In this document: positions 6,968 to 15,833 of the stretch, one piece after another
Numbering within the stretch: the stretch's first letter is position 1
How the letters are laid out: every line of letters begins with the position of its first letter
Source: Methanosarcinales archaeon Met12
Lineage (GTDB): Archaea > Halobacteriota > UBA148 > JAJOKI01
DNA length: 64,000 nt
NCBI GenBank assembly: GCA_002813105.2
Contig: CP017966.2
Coordinates: forward strand, 372,001 to 436,000
Direction of reading: 5' to 3'
The notes under the pieces: generated by a model
Database searches by the model: none
Seen by the model: only the letters and a program-made list of their open reading frames with translations
What the model was told of the DNA's origin: nothing
Made by a program: the position numbers and the translations under genes

Positions 6968-7882
6968 ATGAATGCTTATGACGCAATCATTATCGGAGCA
7001 GGTCCTGCTGGTTTGACGGCGGGGATATATGCCGTGCGAAGCGGTCTAAAGACGCTGATACTGGAAAAGGGTATGCCGGGCGGGAAGGCGAACGACGCGC
7101 CCCTTGTGGAGAACTACCCCTGCTTCGAGAGCATAAGCGGCAGGGAGCTCATGAATAAGATGGAGGCGCATGCATCCCGATATGCCGATATCAAGTTAGA
7201 AAATGTTTTGAGCATGGAGTTGAAAGAAAAAGTGGTAGTTGCCGCCAAAGAAGAATATGTGGCTGATGCGGTGATACTGGCCACCGGTGCGTTCCATAAA
7301 AAACTTGGCGTGCCTGGCGAAGAGGAATTCGCAGGTAGGGGGGTGTCTCAGTGCGTCATATGCGATGGTTTTTTCTTTAAGAAAAAGCACGTTCTCGTGG
7401 TTGGCGGTGGCAATACAGCGGTATTGAACGCGATTTATCTCAAAAACATTGGCTGTGACGTCACACTAATACATCGGCGGAATCGGCTCAGAGCAGACAG
7501 CCATTTGCAAAGTGAGCTGTTTAAACTGGGAATTAGGGTGCTTTGGAATTCCGTAGTGAAGGAAATAAGAGGGGGCGATTTCGTCAAAAGCGTAGCAGTT
7601 CACAACATAAAAGATGATGCCCTCGATGAGCTAAACGTAGAGGGTGTGTTCGTATCCGTTGGCGAGTCGCCTAACAATGAACTTGCCAAATCAATTGGGG
7701 TAAAATTGGACGGACGAGGATACATCATCACCGACAAAAACCAGCGAACGAACGTTCCAAGGGTTTATGCCGCTGGCGATGTGACGGGTGGCGCAAAACA
7801 AATCGTGATGGCGTGTGCCGAAGGTGCAACCGCTGCGCTGTCCGCATATATGGATTTAAAGAGTCCGTATTGGGCGGATTAG
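6968..7882 (+). CDS. trxB: Thioredoxin reductase-like flavoprotein
   Basis: 304 residues. The FAD-binding G-A-G-P-A-G starts at residue 10, the redox pair C-V-I-C-D-G is at residues 129-134, the pyridine nucleotide site V-G-G-G-N-T-A is near 146, and the second FAD motif A-G-D-V-T-G is near residue 274. It moves electrons from NAD(P)H or, in some methanogens, F420H2 to thioredoxin; which donor is used here cannot be told. A TTG-rich, A+T-rich leader precedes it. No thioredoxin gene is adjacent. Confidence 0.9.
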   Translation: MNAYDAIIIGAGPAGLTAGIYAVRSGLKTLILEKGMPGGKANDAPLVENYPCFESISGRELMNKMEAHASRYADIKLENVLSMELKEKVVVAAKEEYVADAVILATGAFHKKLGVPGEEEFAGRGVSQCVICDGFFFKKKHVLVVGGGNTAVLNAIYLKNIGCDVTLIHRRNRLRADSHLQSELFKLGIRVLWNSVVKEIRGGDFVKSVAVHNIKDDALDELNVEGVFVSVGESPNNELAKSIGVKLDGRGYIITDKNQRTNVPRVYAAGDVTGGAKQIVMACAEGATAALSAYMDLKSPYWAD

Positions 7883-7981
7883 TGAGATGTGCGAATCGAC
7901 ATTTATATCATAAAGTTATGCTTTACATATTAGAACAAAAGGTTTAATTCGATTCAGTGGTAATCTATATAGACCTAAATT

Positions 7982-8704
7982 ATGATGAACATAGACACGA
8001 TCTTCTTCGACGCATACGGAACCCTTATAGATGTAAGGGATTATTTCCATGGCCTCCCGGTGCAGGTGTTAAAAGACATCGAATGCGACCTGGACCCGCA
8101 CCAGTTCATGGAAGTATGGAATGAGGAATTCACAAATACGATGTTCGATGTAATTGAGGAAAAACGCCCGTTTCTGAACATCCGAGCGATATACGGAATA
8201 AGCTTGAAAGACGCTCTTCTAAAACATTCAATCCCGGTAAGCGATGTTCGATTGGACGGGCTCAATATGCTCTGCAAACAGCTTTTAGATGAGAAATGCG
8301 TCATATCGCCCTCGGCCAGGAATGTGATAAAAACGTTGAAAGACGATGGCATGAAGATGGGCATAATATCCAACGGGGACTGTGGAGAGCTTTTGCAACA
8401 TCTGGGAGATGTGGCCAAACTATTCGATGACATAATCATCTCGGAAAATCTCGGGGTATACAAGCCAGACCATCGAATATTCAAATTCGCGCTGGAGAGA
8501 TTGAAAACAAGACCAGAAAACGCCTTATTCGTAGGCGATAACATTAAAATCGATATAGCTGGGGCAAACAACGCTGGCATCTATTCAATATGGTACAACA
8601 AAAACGGAGAACAACCAGAGGATGGAATTAAACCCCATTTTACGATAACCGGCATAAACGAGGTGTTGGATATCATGAAGTTGATGTCCCCAGTGCCTCG
8701 ATGA
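7982..8704 (+). CDS. HAD-superfamily hydrolase
   Basis: 240 residues. The nucleophile motif is D-A-Y-G-T-L (Asp10), and motif IV is V-G-D-N-I-K-I-D-I-A-G near residue 180. The D-A-Y-G-T form is typical of haloacid-dehalogenase-type II-like members rather than D-x-D phosphatases, but substrate cannot be assigned. Its last 32 bp overlap the end of the convergent DUF166 gene. Confidence 0.8.
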   Translation: MMNIDTIFFDAYGTLIDVRDYFHGLPVQVLKDIECDLDPHQFMEVWNEEFTNTMFDVIEEKRPFLNIRAIYGISLKDALLKHSIPVSDVRLDGLNMLCKQLLDEKCVISPSARNVIKTLKDDGMKMGIISNGDCGELLQHLGDVAKLFDDIIISENLGVYKPDHRIFKFALERLKTRPENALFVGDNIKIDIAGANNAGIYSIWYNKNGEQPEDGIKPHFTITGINEVLDIMKLMSPVPR

Positions 8705-9323
8705 TGGCCTCTTTTTGAATCTCCGCCGCCTTATGGATATTTTCATTTCTGCACGGATAGTATTGAATCAAGAGGCTTGCCCTTATCGGTGCCTCACTGC
8801 TCGATGTGCCGACCAAATTTTCTGCCACAAACCAGCTGCCGCCACAGGGCGTTCCTGTGATCACGTCTACCTTTGTGATGATGCCATTGGATGTGGTGAC
8901 CTTGTATTTTGGGCGCCCGAGCTTAGACGTGAATTCGTTGATGATGTCGTTCTCACACGTTTCTAGCGTGCAGCAAATCTCATCGACTAAAATATGAATT
9001 TTATATCTTTGGGACAACTCGTCCAATCGCTTTTTTGTGCCGGCCCTGGCATATCCCCCTGGAACGATAACGGCGCGGGTGCCATATTTTCCAGCCAGTT
9101 TTATGACCTCTGGCGTCAGGTCCGGATGAAGCGAATAGGTGATCAGCATATCTACATTGAACACCGCCTCATCGATGCCCTTCAAAAAATGGGTGGCATC
9201 TTCTATAAACTCTGGCATATCTGATGGCAGGGTTGTCGATATCACAGACATATCGGTCTTGGACTCGATCGTCTCGACCATGTCCAATCCATGTTCTCCA
9301 CGAGTGATGACTCCTATGAGCAT
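8673..9323 (-). CDS. DUF166 family protein
   Basis: 216 residues from ATG 9323, which is preceded by AAGGATGAT; a longer frame to 9359 lacks a site and would overlap the upstream gene. The start M-L-I-G-V-I-T-R-G, the paired cysteines E-I-C-C-T-L-E and the G-T-P-C-G-G-S-W-F-V-A segment are typical of DUF166, an archaeal family sometimes annotated as thymidylate-synthase-like without proof. It is likely cotranscribed with the DUF1614 gene. Confidence 0.65.
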   Translation of the reverse strand: MLIGVITRGEHGLDMVETIESKTDMSVISTTLPSDMPEFIEDATHFLKGIDEAVFNVDMLITYSLHPDLTPEVIKLAGKYGTRAVIVPGGYARAGTKKRLDELSQRYKIHILVDEICCTLETCENDIINEFTSKLGRPKYKVTTSNGIITKVDVITGTPCGGSWFVAENLVGTSSSEAPIRASLLIQYYPCRNENIHKAAEIQKEAIIEALGTSTS

Positions 9324-9351
9324 CGTCGCATCATCCTTAGCCTTAACCATG

Positions 9352-10038
9352 TCAGGCAAAAAATGATAGCAATAGAGATAATACCACCGTTATACATATG
9401 GCCCTGAAACTGCCTACCCCGCCAAGATTGATGAAGGCACTGCCCTCCTCTATCGGATGGAGCCGCGTCATTAGCCCTATTAAAATACCGAGGACTCCAC
9501 CGATGAGTACTACCGATGCGATGCTCTCTGGCGCCAATATGAACGCAAATGGAATCGATGCCAACCCAATATAATTCGGCACTATTATGCCGATGCCTGC
9601 TTCCATTTTAGAGAGAAAATGCGTAGATACTGCTAAAATCATGGTGACCAGTACGGTTTCAAGGAAGGGGACGTTATATCTGGTGCCCAGTATAAGAAGC
9701 AATGGAATGATAAAACCACCCACATTGAGAGTTATCGTCGTATGGTAGACGCGTGGGGCTCCTGTGCTAAGTTCGTCTTCTACCGGCACGGAATACAGCC
9801 TGCCGAGTAGGCTGGCTTCGCCCCCCGTGTAACTGGGTTTCCTGGTCCTCATGCGATGTATAGGGATTTCAAAAACGCTGAAAAGCAACATTGCAGCAAC
9901 TGTTGCTAATATGAGATAAGAATCAAGACCGAGCACGGGTCCCAGTTTTCCCGTGTAGCGCAGATAGACCAGTGGCAATAATATGAAACCAAATAATGCA
10001 ACCGCCTTACAATCAGGTGTGTTTATGAGTCCTCTCAC
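9352..10038 (-). CDS. DUF1614 integral membrane protein
   Basis: 228 residues with about seven hydrophobic segments (for example around residues 12-28, 42-58, 108-125 and 210-226). GTG 10038 is preceded by GGTGATC, a perfect anti-Shine-Dalgarno match. The family is of unknown function in euryarchaea. It precedes DUF166 in a two-gene operon. Confidence 0.6.
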   Translation of the reverse strand: MRGLINTPDCKAVALFGFILLPLVYLRYTGKLGPVLGLDSYLILATVAAMLLFSVFEIPIHRMRTRKPSYTGGEASLLGRLYSVPVEDELSTGAPRVYHTTITLNVGGFIIPLLLILGTRYNVPFLETVLVTMILAVSTHFLSKMEAGIGIIVPNYIGLASIPFAFILAPESIASVVLIGGVLGILIGLMTRLHPIEEGSAFINLGGVGSFRAICITVVLSLLLSFFA

Positions 10039-10116
10039 ATGATCACCAAATAGAATGATTGTCCGCCTAGTTAATAACTGTTATGTATGGAGTGGCTAAA
10101 ATCCCGCACAGATACT

Positions 10117-10623
10117 CTACTCGCGCCTCTGCTTCTCCAGATACGAATATACCGCACCGTGTGGTGCGCCATCAATCAACATCCCGATCGCTCTTCGCGC
10201 AATCTCCACCCGCTCTATCGCTCCGATGATTCCTATGGTTTTTCCATACACAGAAATTTTCACATCACTTAAGTTCTCTATTACCTCCCGAGCCCTTCCA
10301 TCTTTCCCGATTATTCGTCCCTTGATGCGCATGATATCCTTCTGCGTCGTGAATATCTTGGATAGGTCGATGATATCAGATACAAGCGTTTCATCATCGA
10401 GCAATCGAAATGCATTTTCTTCGCTGAACCCACGACCAATTGCTTTAATTACCTCTCCGGCGTTCATCTCGCCAATAGGGTCCAATGACTCTATTTCGAT
10501 GCTGCCGCTTTCGCTGTCGATGCGAATGGTCGTACCGGAGCGCTCTTCAATCGTCTTCTTTGTGACTCCTTTGTTCCCGATGATCACGCCAACCCGCTCA
10601 GCCGGCACTTTGATGTGGATCAT
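10117..10623 (-). CDS. KH-domain RNA-binding protein (Pno1/Krr1-like)
   Basis: 168 residues with two KH domains: G-V-I-I-G-N-K-G-V (residues 12-20) and G-R-I-I-G-K-D-G-R-A near residues 107-116. The archaeal family is related to eukaryotic Pno1/Dim2, which acts in small ribosomal subunit maturation. It follows the RIO1 kinase gene with a 26-nt overlap; RIO kinases act in the same process, so the pairing supports a ribosome-assembly role. Confidence 0.85.
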   Translation of the reverse strand: MIHIKVPAERVGVIIGNKGVTKKTIEERSGTTIRIDSESGSIEIESLDPIGEMNAGEVIKAIGRGFSEENAFRLLDDETLVSDIIDLSKIFTTQKDIMRIKGRIIGKDGRAREVIENLSDVKISVYGKTIGIIGAIERVEIARRAIGMLIDGAPHGAVYSYLEKQRRE

Positions 10624-11372
10624 CTTTCCCTCCCCTCTTAATCTCTGCGATTAGCCCCTCTTCGGAACACTCTACGCCCAATTTTCTGAAAAATCTGACG
10701 ATGTTCCCTACATCGCGGACGAAAAACTCTTCGGCGTGGGGGTGGCTCAGAAGCACTGATTGTCCCATATCGATGAATATCGGTTCGCCGTAGTACATGA
10801 TGTTGTACTCACTCAAGTCTGCGTGGACCAGTCCTGCCTTATGATACAGTAGCCTCATATATTCTGTTATTTTCTCATAAGTCCCAACTGGATCCTCGAT
10901 CTCCGATGCAACTTCCTTCAGCAAGGGTGCATGGATGCCATCTTTCCCGATAAATTCCATCACCAGAACGTTACGCTCAGATATTATCGGCATGGGAACT
11001 CGAACGCCAGCATCGTGTGCCCTCATCAGATTTCGCAGTTCTTTTTTAGTCCATGCTATCACGATGTCCTTTTTGTCGTGCTTTATGCTCTTAAATCTGG
11101 GATCGCCAGTTATATATTCCTGCATTGCCCTGAAGTCACTGGTTGTAATACGGTATATCTTCACGGCTATCTCACCTTTTTCATCGAGAGCATGAAACAC
11201 GTTCGCCTCCTTCCCGGTGCTCATAACTCCTCCCAAAGAACGGATGAATTTCTTATTTGAAAGCCGATACAGGGCTTTCAGTGTCGGAACGTCAAATACT
11301 CCTTCCTCGACCTTTAGGTCATCTGAGTCCTTTATCCTGATTCGTAATCGTTCGGCCCTTCTTATTTGACAT
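10598..11372 (-). CDS. rio1: RIO1-type serine kinase (N-terminal frame problem)
   Basis: The kinase core is complete: S-T-G-K-E-A-N-V-F (flexible loop), A-V-K-I-Y-R, catalytic loop H-A-D-L-S-E-Y-N and metal loop F-I-D-M-G-Q. RIO1 acts in 30S/40S maturation. The expected N-terminus (...R-I-R-I-K-D-S-D-D-L-K-V-E-E-G-V-F-D...) is readable upstream of 11236, but that frame has no ATG, GTG or TTG. An ATG at 11372 becomes in-frame if one C of the CCC run at 11356-11358 is removed. The alternative is an ATA start at about 11366, spaced normally behind GGGGATG. The gene is otherwise intact. Confidence 0.8.
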
Positions 11373-11378
11373 CCCCGC

Positions 11379-11693
11379 CTATTCCTGCAAATAGCCCCTG
11401 CGCTGTAACCAGGATACTTGAGGTCCCGTATATCTCCAAATCACGTCCGCTTTGGCGTCCTGGAAGCTCCATGGTATGACTATCACGACGTCGTCTTCGC
11501 GTATCCAGCTCCGTTTTTTCATCTTGCCTGGTATTCGCGCCATCCTGGTTACTCCATCCATACATCTTACCCTTATCCGATTGGCGCCAAGCATGCTTTC
11601 CACGATGGCGAGAACTTCGCCATTTTGCTTGCGCGGGACGCGCACCCTGACTATTTCTTCTTGATTGTCCTTGTTGTTTTTATTATGTCTCAG
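11379..11693 (-). CDS. eif1A: Translation initiation factor 1A, probable CTG start
   Basis: 104 residues if translated from CTG 11693. The OB-fold protein binds the 30S A-site during initiation. The core [20 protein letters not shown] is clear. A GTG at 11645 would delete the basic N-terminal tail (R-H-N-K-N-N-K...E-E-I-V-R-V) common to archaeal aIF1A and has no ribosome-binding site. CTG is preceded by GGAAGGTG five bases upstream and overlaps the tyrS stop as CTGA. Operon order is tyrS, aIF1A, RIO1, KH. Confidence 0.85.
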   Translation of the reverse strand: MRHNKNNKDNQEEIVRVRVPRKQNGEVLAIVESMLGANRIRVRCMDGVTRMARIPGKMKKRSWIREDDVVIVIPWSFQDAKADVIWRYTGPQVSWLQRRGYLQE

Positions 11694-12673
11694 CTTAGCA
11701 CCTTCCGAATCGGCTCTAAAATTTGATTTATGTGTTTCATCGCACCTTTCTTGGCATCCAGCGGATGTACTGCGCCAGAGATAAAATCTCTTTCTAACTC
11801 GATGAACTGGCGGTAGTGAATATCTCCTCCAAACTTGGCATCACGTTCGATGGTAACCCCGGCTAATTTTGGAAAGATATGGTACTTGAATATGTCAATC
11901 ACTGGATTGTTCTCTACCCGTCGAGGTGGACAAAATGCATTCATGAGCTTCTGGTCTACCTCTTCTGGTGAATCATCTACCGAGATATAGTTTTCCATAG
12001 ATGAGGACATTTTTGCGCCATCCATTCCCACCAGTATGGGTGTATGTATGCACACGGGTGCTTTAAAACCGAGTTTGGGCAGGGCTTCGCGTGCAAGCAT
12101 GTGTATCTTGCGTTGATCCATTCCCCCCACTGCAACATCTATGCCGAGCTCGAGCATATCTGCAACCTGCAGGATGGGATAGACTATATGAGAGGCTTTC
12201 ATGTTATCCGGGTCTCTGGCCAGCAGCCTCATGCTCCTTATGGCTCTTTTTTCGGGAATATGCTGCATCAATTTTTGCCACCGCATTTGATATTCGGGAG
12301 TCATTTGAAAGCCGTCTTTTTCTGAAAAGCCACGTTCGTCAGAGCCGCCAAGCACGAATGTCGTCTTATCTGGATTGAGCCCAAGAGCCCCAAATACCCT
12401 TTTGTTTTCCTGCGCCATTTCCCGAATTTTCTCAAGCTCCCCTTTTTCATTCAGATATGCATGCAGGTCAGCCAGAAGCACAATTATATCAAATCCGGCA
12501 TTTTGTAGGTCAACCAATTTGTTCACCGTGAGAAGATGCCCCATATGGATTTTTCCTGATGGCTCATAACCGACATATGCAGTTGGACGGTTCTTGGACT
12601 CGATTAACGCCTTCAACTCGTCCAGCGTCACGATTTCGTCGACGTTTCTGGTTATCAATGAGAGTTTGTCCAT
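11690..12673 (-). CDS. tyrS: Tyrosyl-tRNA synthetase
   Basis: 327 residues. The class I signatures are present: G-K-I-H-M-G-H near residue 40 (HIGH-type) and G-A-K-M-S-S-S near residue 211 (KMSKS-type). Archaeal-type TyrRS without the bacterial C-terminal S4 domain, charging tRNA-Tyr in the cytoplasm. It is the first gene of a minus-strand translation and ribosome-assembly operon and its stop overlaps the proposed CTG start of aIF1A. Confidence 0.95.
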   Translation of the reverse strand: MDKLSLITRNVDEIVTLDELKALIESKNRPTAYVGYEPSGKIHMGHLLTVNKLVDLQNAGFDIIVLLADLHAYLNEKGELEKIREMAQENKRVFGALGLNPDKTTFVLGGSDERGFSEKDGFQMTPEYQMRWQKLMQHIPEKRAIRSMRLLARDPDNMKASHIVYPILQVADMLELGIDVAVGGMDQRKIHMLAREALPKLGFKAPVCIHTPILVGMDGAKMSSSMENYISVDDSPEEVDQKLMNAFCPPRRVENNPVIDIFKYHIFPKLAGVTIERDAKFGGDIHYRQFIELERDFISGAVHPLDAKKGAMKHINQILEPIRKVLS

Positions 12674-12900
12674 TTGAATCTACGTAAAAGAGGCTGGCAA
12701 TCGTTTAATAGTTTTGGATTAAATAATGGTTCCGGTGGTCAAATTCTATCGATATATATAATAATGGTCTTTTTTGGAGGGGTTCGCATATAAGATAAGT
12801 AGTTATACGCCACTTGGTCGCCTGGACGCGAACCTTTATAAATTCAAAAGGGCTTATCATGAATAGGAAAGGTGCATGCAAATCCTGAGATAGGTATAAA
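12674..12900. promoter_or_regulatory. Divergent promoter region tyrS / MNT
   Basis: 227 bp. For tyrS a run of TATATATAATAATG lies near 12752-12767. For the plus-strand MNT gene CCTTTATAAATTC at 12832-12844 is a good TATA box. A GGTTCGC / GCGAACC inverted repeat (about 12782-12788 and 12830-12836) brackets the space before that TATA box and could be an operator. Confidence 0.4.
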
Positions 12901-13236
12901 ATGAAAGAAGAAGTAAAAACGATATTATATGAAGTTGTTGAGAAACTAAAGAATGAATATAAGCCCCTGAAGATTATTTTATTTGGCTCTTATGCTTACG
13001 GCAATCCTAAGGAAGATAGCGACATAGATCTCTTAATTTTGAAAAATACTGATAAAAGAAGGGTTGATAGGTTTGTATGGGTTAAAAGAATAATCTATAA
13101 TCCTAATTACAAAATACCTGTCTCTCCTCTGGTATATACTCCCAATGAGTTGGAGGAGCGCCTTAGGATGGGTGATGATTTTATAAAAGAAATAATCCAA
13201 AAAGGAGTTATCTTGTATGAAGGAGCAAGTAGTTAA
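12901..13236 (+). CDS. Minimal nucleotidyltransferase (MNT), antitoxin type
   Basis: 111 residues with I-L-F-G-S-Y-A-Y-G and S-D-I-D-L-L near residues 25-43. It overlaps the following HEPN gene by 20 nt. It is more A+T-rich than the housekeeping genes to its left and opens an accessory segment that continues to about 16.0 kb. It likely neutralises the HEPN partner. Confidence 0.75.
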   Translation: MKEEVKTILYEVVEKLKNEYKPLKIILFGSYAYGNPKEDSDIDLLILKNTDKRRVDRFVWVKRIIYNPNYKIPVSPLVYTPNELEERLRMGDDFIKEIIQKGVILYEGASS

Positions 13237-13600
13237 AGAGTGGATTGAGAGAGGAAAACATGACTTAGAAGTCGCAAAAATTCTTCTCGCAGAGGAAGGA
13301 TATTTTGATGTAGTGCTCTTTCATCTTCATCAGGCCGTTGAAAAATACCTGAAGGGATTTCTTATCCATAAAGGTTGGGAATTAAAGAAGATTCACGATC
13401 TTGAACTGCTTGTAACAGAAGCGATGAGTTTTGATGATGTGTTTCAAAAATATCTTGATTTTGGCAGGAAATTAACCGCATTCTATTATGAAGGACGGTA
13501 TCCTCCAGGACCTATCACTCCTTATTCAAAAGAAGAGGTAGAAAAAATGATAGAAACAGCAGAGGAGATTATCAACAAGCTAAAAGAAGGAATAGAATGA
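13217..13600 (+). CDS. HEPN-domain toxin partner (COG2250-like)
   Basis: 127 residues. H-Q-A-V-E-K-Y-L-K-G-F-L near residue 37, K-I-H-D-L-E-L-L and a G-R-Y-P-P-G motif mark the COG2250 HEPN branch. Here the MNT gene comes first and the HEPN second, the reverse of the COG2250-type pairs in the cas region. Confidence 0.7.
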   Translation: MKEQVVKEWIERGKHDLEVAKILLAEEGYFDVVLFHLHQAVEKYLKGFLIHKGWELKKIHDLELLVTEAMSFDDVFQKYLDFGRKLTAFYYEGRYPPGPITPYSKEEVEKMIETAEEIINKLKEGIE

Positions 13601-13815
13601 TAAGAGTGACCAACAGCAGATAACAGAGCATAAAAGGTTCGTGCCTAAAGGCACTCACCCAAATTTTTGCCTCAAAAACATTTTGAAAAAATGTTTCTTC
13701 TAAAAAATTCCTATGGAATTTTTGTTCACAAAAACTTCTTTTATACTGGAGTCGTTATATGAAATTCCGCTTGGCGGTTTAACAAAGAATTTAAAAACTA
13801 ATAAAGTCTATTATA
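13601..13815. other. Non-coding gap with short hairpins
   Basis: Contains three small perfect or near-perfect hairpins: GTGCC-TAAA-GGCAC (about 13641-13654), CATTTT-GAAA-AAATG (about 13679-13692) and AAAAATTCC-TAT-GGAATTTTT (about 13705-13725). Transcription of the methyltransferase gene probably starts near its right end. No coding signal seen. Confidence 0.35.
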
Positions 13816-14703
13816 ATGAGGAAGGTAAAAATGGTGAAAAAAATAGGCATTAATTTCAGAAAAACCTGCTCTTGCTCTGATAGCCATATAAATTGCCTTA
13901 CCGCGAAGGAGTGGGTTAAAGGGCAAGTTGCTATTTGGGAACTATATTATGAAAAGAGGGATATTAGAGATAAAGACATACATCCAGCCGTATTTCCAAT
14001 CGCTTTACCCAAAAAGTGTATAGAACTTTTTACCCATAAAGGAGAATTGGTTCTTGACCCTTTTGTAGGTATTGGAACCACTCTTGTTGCGGCACGAGAT
14101 ACAGGAAGGAACGCGGTAGGGTTTGATCTTAACCAAGAATATATTGATTTTGCTAATAAAAGATTTACTCAGGCACAATTAGACTTTGGGGAGAATACAA
14201 AACAGATTGCCATTTGTGATGATGCAATCAATATTCTAGAATACTTTGATAAAGAAACGGTATCATTATGCGTTACTTCACCTCCTTATGCCAACATGTT
14301 AAATCACAAAAGATTAAACAAGAGTCTCCGTAGTGATCTTCGTAAGAATAAACACTATAAAGAGGTTCAGCAGTATTCAAATAATCCACGAGATCTCGGC
14401 ACAATGATGCTTAAAGAATACATAGGTGCACTTGCTGAGATTTACAAAGGAATTTTGCCACTTTTGAAGCCAAGGGCTCACTGTGTAATTAATGTTAATG
14501 ATTTGTGGGAAAATAACCACAGATATCCAACGCATAGTTATATTATTGAATCTATGGAAAAAGTAGGCTATGAACTCAGAAATATAATCATCTGGGACAA
14601 AAGAAATTTAGTAAACAAGGTAGGTATTTTTGGATGGCCAAGCAATTACATTACTCTTAGTACAACCTTTGAATATATACTTGATTTCTGGAGAAAACCA
14701 TGA
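13816..14703 (+). CDS. DNA methyltransferase of a type II R-M system (probably N4-cytosine)
   Basis: 295 residues. SAM-binding motif I is F-V-G-I-G-T-T-L-V-A-A-R and the catalytic motif IV is T-S-P-P-Y (near residue 155); motif I precedes the hydrophobic G-F-D-L motif II. The S-P-P-Y form favours N4-cytosine or N6-adenine methylation. Because the partner is MvaI/BcnI-like, for which N4C enzymes are known, cytosine N4 is the better guess. It overlaps the restriction gene by 4 nt (ATGA). A+T-rich and probably acquired. Confidence 0.85.
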   Translation: MRKVKMVKKIGINFRKTCSCSDSHINCLTAKEWVKGQVAIWELYYEKRDIRDKDIHPAVFPIALPKKCIELFTHKGELVLDPFVGIGTTLVAARDTGRNAVGFDLNQEYIDFANKRFTQAQLDFGENTKQIAICDDAINILEYFDKETVSLCVTSPPYANMLNHKRLNKSLRSDLRKNKHYKEVQQYSNNPRDLGTMMLKEYIGALAEIYKGILPLLKPRAHCVINVNDLWENNHRYPTHSYIIESMEKVGYELRNIIIWDKRNLVNKVGIFGWPSNYITLSTTFEYILDFWRKP

Positions 14704-15401
14704 TCACCTATCCCAAATTGATAAAAAAATTGAAGAAAATAAAAGACATGGGTTATATTAAAACCCATAGAGCAGGAAATACAGGCATTGGGAAAACACT
14801 GGAAGACCTTTTAGAAATAACCGAAAATAATGTTCCCGGCCCAAACGCTGTAATGATTGAGTTGAAATCTGCAAGGAAAAATGTTTCAAGTATGCTTACC
14901 CTGTTTACAAAATCGCCTCTTCCACCTGGGGCAAATTCTATTTTATTGGAAAGATTTGGGTATGAAGGTAGACATGGTAGAAAAAGATTAGAAACAACGG
15001 TAAATGCTGTGAAATATAATCAATTGAAAGGAAAAATCGGTTTTAAAATTGATATCCAAAAAGATAGAGTAAATCTCATAACTGCTGAAAACGAGATTAC
15101 GGCTTATTGGGATAAAGAAACGCTCAAGAATTATTTTGAAAGGAAGCTTCCAAAATTATTGTATGTGAAAGCAGGAACGAAGGGTAGTGGTTCTAATGAG
15201 GAGTTTTGGTTTAGTGAAGCCTGGTTATTAAGTGGTTTTGATTTTGATAGTTTTGTTCAGTTGTTGAAAGAGGGGACAATTCTTGTTGACATAAGAATTG
15301 GACAGTATCCTGATGGCAGAACGCATGACCACGGTACAGGGTTTAGGGTTTTTCCAGATAAATTGGATTTATGTTTCAGCCATAGAGAGAGGATAATGTG
15401 A
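14700..15401 (+). CDS. MvaI/BcnI-family restriction endonuclease
   Basis: 233 residues. The N-terminal segment T-H-R-A-G-N-T-G-I-G-K-T-L-E-D-L-L and the catalytic E-L-K-S-A-R core with L-T-L-F-T-K following are hallmarks of the MvaI/BcnI family, monomeric nucleases that nick each strand of CC(W/S)GG-like sites. The target here cannot be read from sequence. ATGA coupling to the methyltransferase makes a standard type II pair. Confidence 0.8.
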   Translation: MITYPKLIKKLKKIKDMGYIKTHRAGNTGIGKTLEDLLEITENNVPGPNAVMIELKSARKNVSSMLTLFTKSPLPPGANSILLERFGYEGRHGRKRLETTVNAVKYNQLKGKIGFKIDIQKDRVNLITAENEITAYWDKETLKNYFERKLPKLLYVKAGTKGSGSNEEFWFSEAWLLSGFDFDSFVQLLKEGTILVDIRIGQYPDGRTHDHGTGFRVFPDKLDLCFSHRERIM

Positions 15402-15567
15402 TGCGAAAGGCAATGAGAAAAATATCCGCCAAGCCGAACTCTGCGGAAACTTTCGGTTTCCTTGCCTCGCCTTCGGCTCGGTCATATAACAGAGCGTATC
15501 TGGCTCCGCTACGCTTCCCCCAAATTTATTTCTGGCAACCGAATAGAGAATATTAAATATACCTAAG
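15402..15567. other. Non-coding gap with palindromes
   Basis: Holds G+C-rich imperfect hairpins (for example CGGAAACTTTCGGTTTCC near 15440 and GCCTCGCCTTCGGCTCGG near 15464). This style of CTCGC-TTCG-CTCGG loop also occurs in the tRNA-Gly region. The last 20 bases are A+T-rich and probably hold the TATA box (ATATTAAATATA, 15549-15560) of the next gene. Confidence 0.35.
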
Positions 15568-15581
15568 TATACTATAGTATA
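15568..15581. promoter_or_regulatory. 14-bp perfect palindrome, probable autoregulatory operator
   Basis: TATACTATAGTATA is a perfect palindrome that ends 12 bp before the ATG of the ribbon-helix-helix-like antitoxin gene and just after its TATA-like sequence. Antitoxins of this kind usually repress their own promoter through such sites. The operator role is inferred. Confidence 0.5.
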
Positions 15582-15593
15582 TGGTGGTATATA

Positions 15594-15833
15594 ATGAAGG
15601 CAACGACAATAAAAATCTATGAAGACACTAAAAGTAGATTAGATGCCTTTAGAGAATATAAAAACGAAAGTTATGATGAAGTTATAAAAAAAGTAATTTA
15701 TATTGCAAAAAATGTTAAAGCAGAGCCAGAACTTAGTATAGAAACACTCGAAGCAATCAAGAAAGCGAGGGAAAGAATCAAAAGAGGGCGCTTCTTAACC
15801 GAAGAAGAAGCTAGAAAGCGGCTAGGGTTGTAA
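15594..15833 (+). CDS. RHH/RelB-like antitoxin
   Basis: 79 residues. The N-terminal M-K-A-T-T-I-K-I-Y-E-D-T-K strand followed by helices S-R-L-D-A-F-R and S-Y-D-E-V-I-K-K-V is the pattern of small archaeal ribbon-helix-helix antitoxins; the C-terminal tail (L-T-E-E-E-A-R-K-R-L-G) is RelB-like. It overlaps the shortened RelE gene by one base. Confidence 0.65.
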   Translation: MKATTIKIYEDTKSRLDAFREYKNESYDEVIKKVIYIAKNVKAEPELSIETLEAIKKARERIKRGRFLTEEEARKRLGL

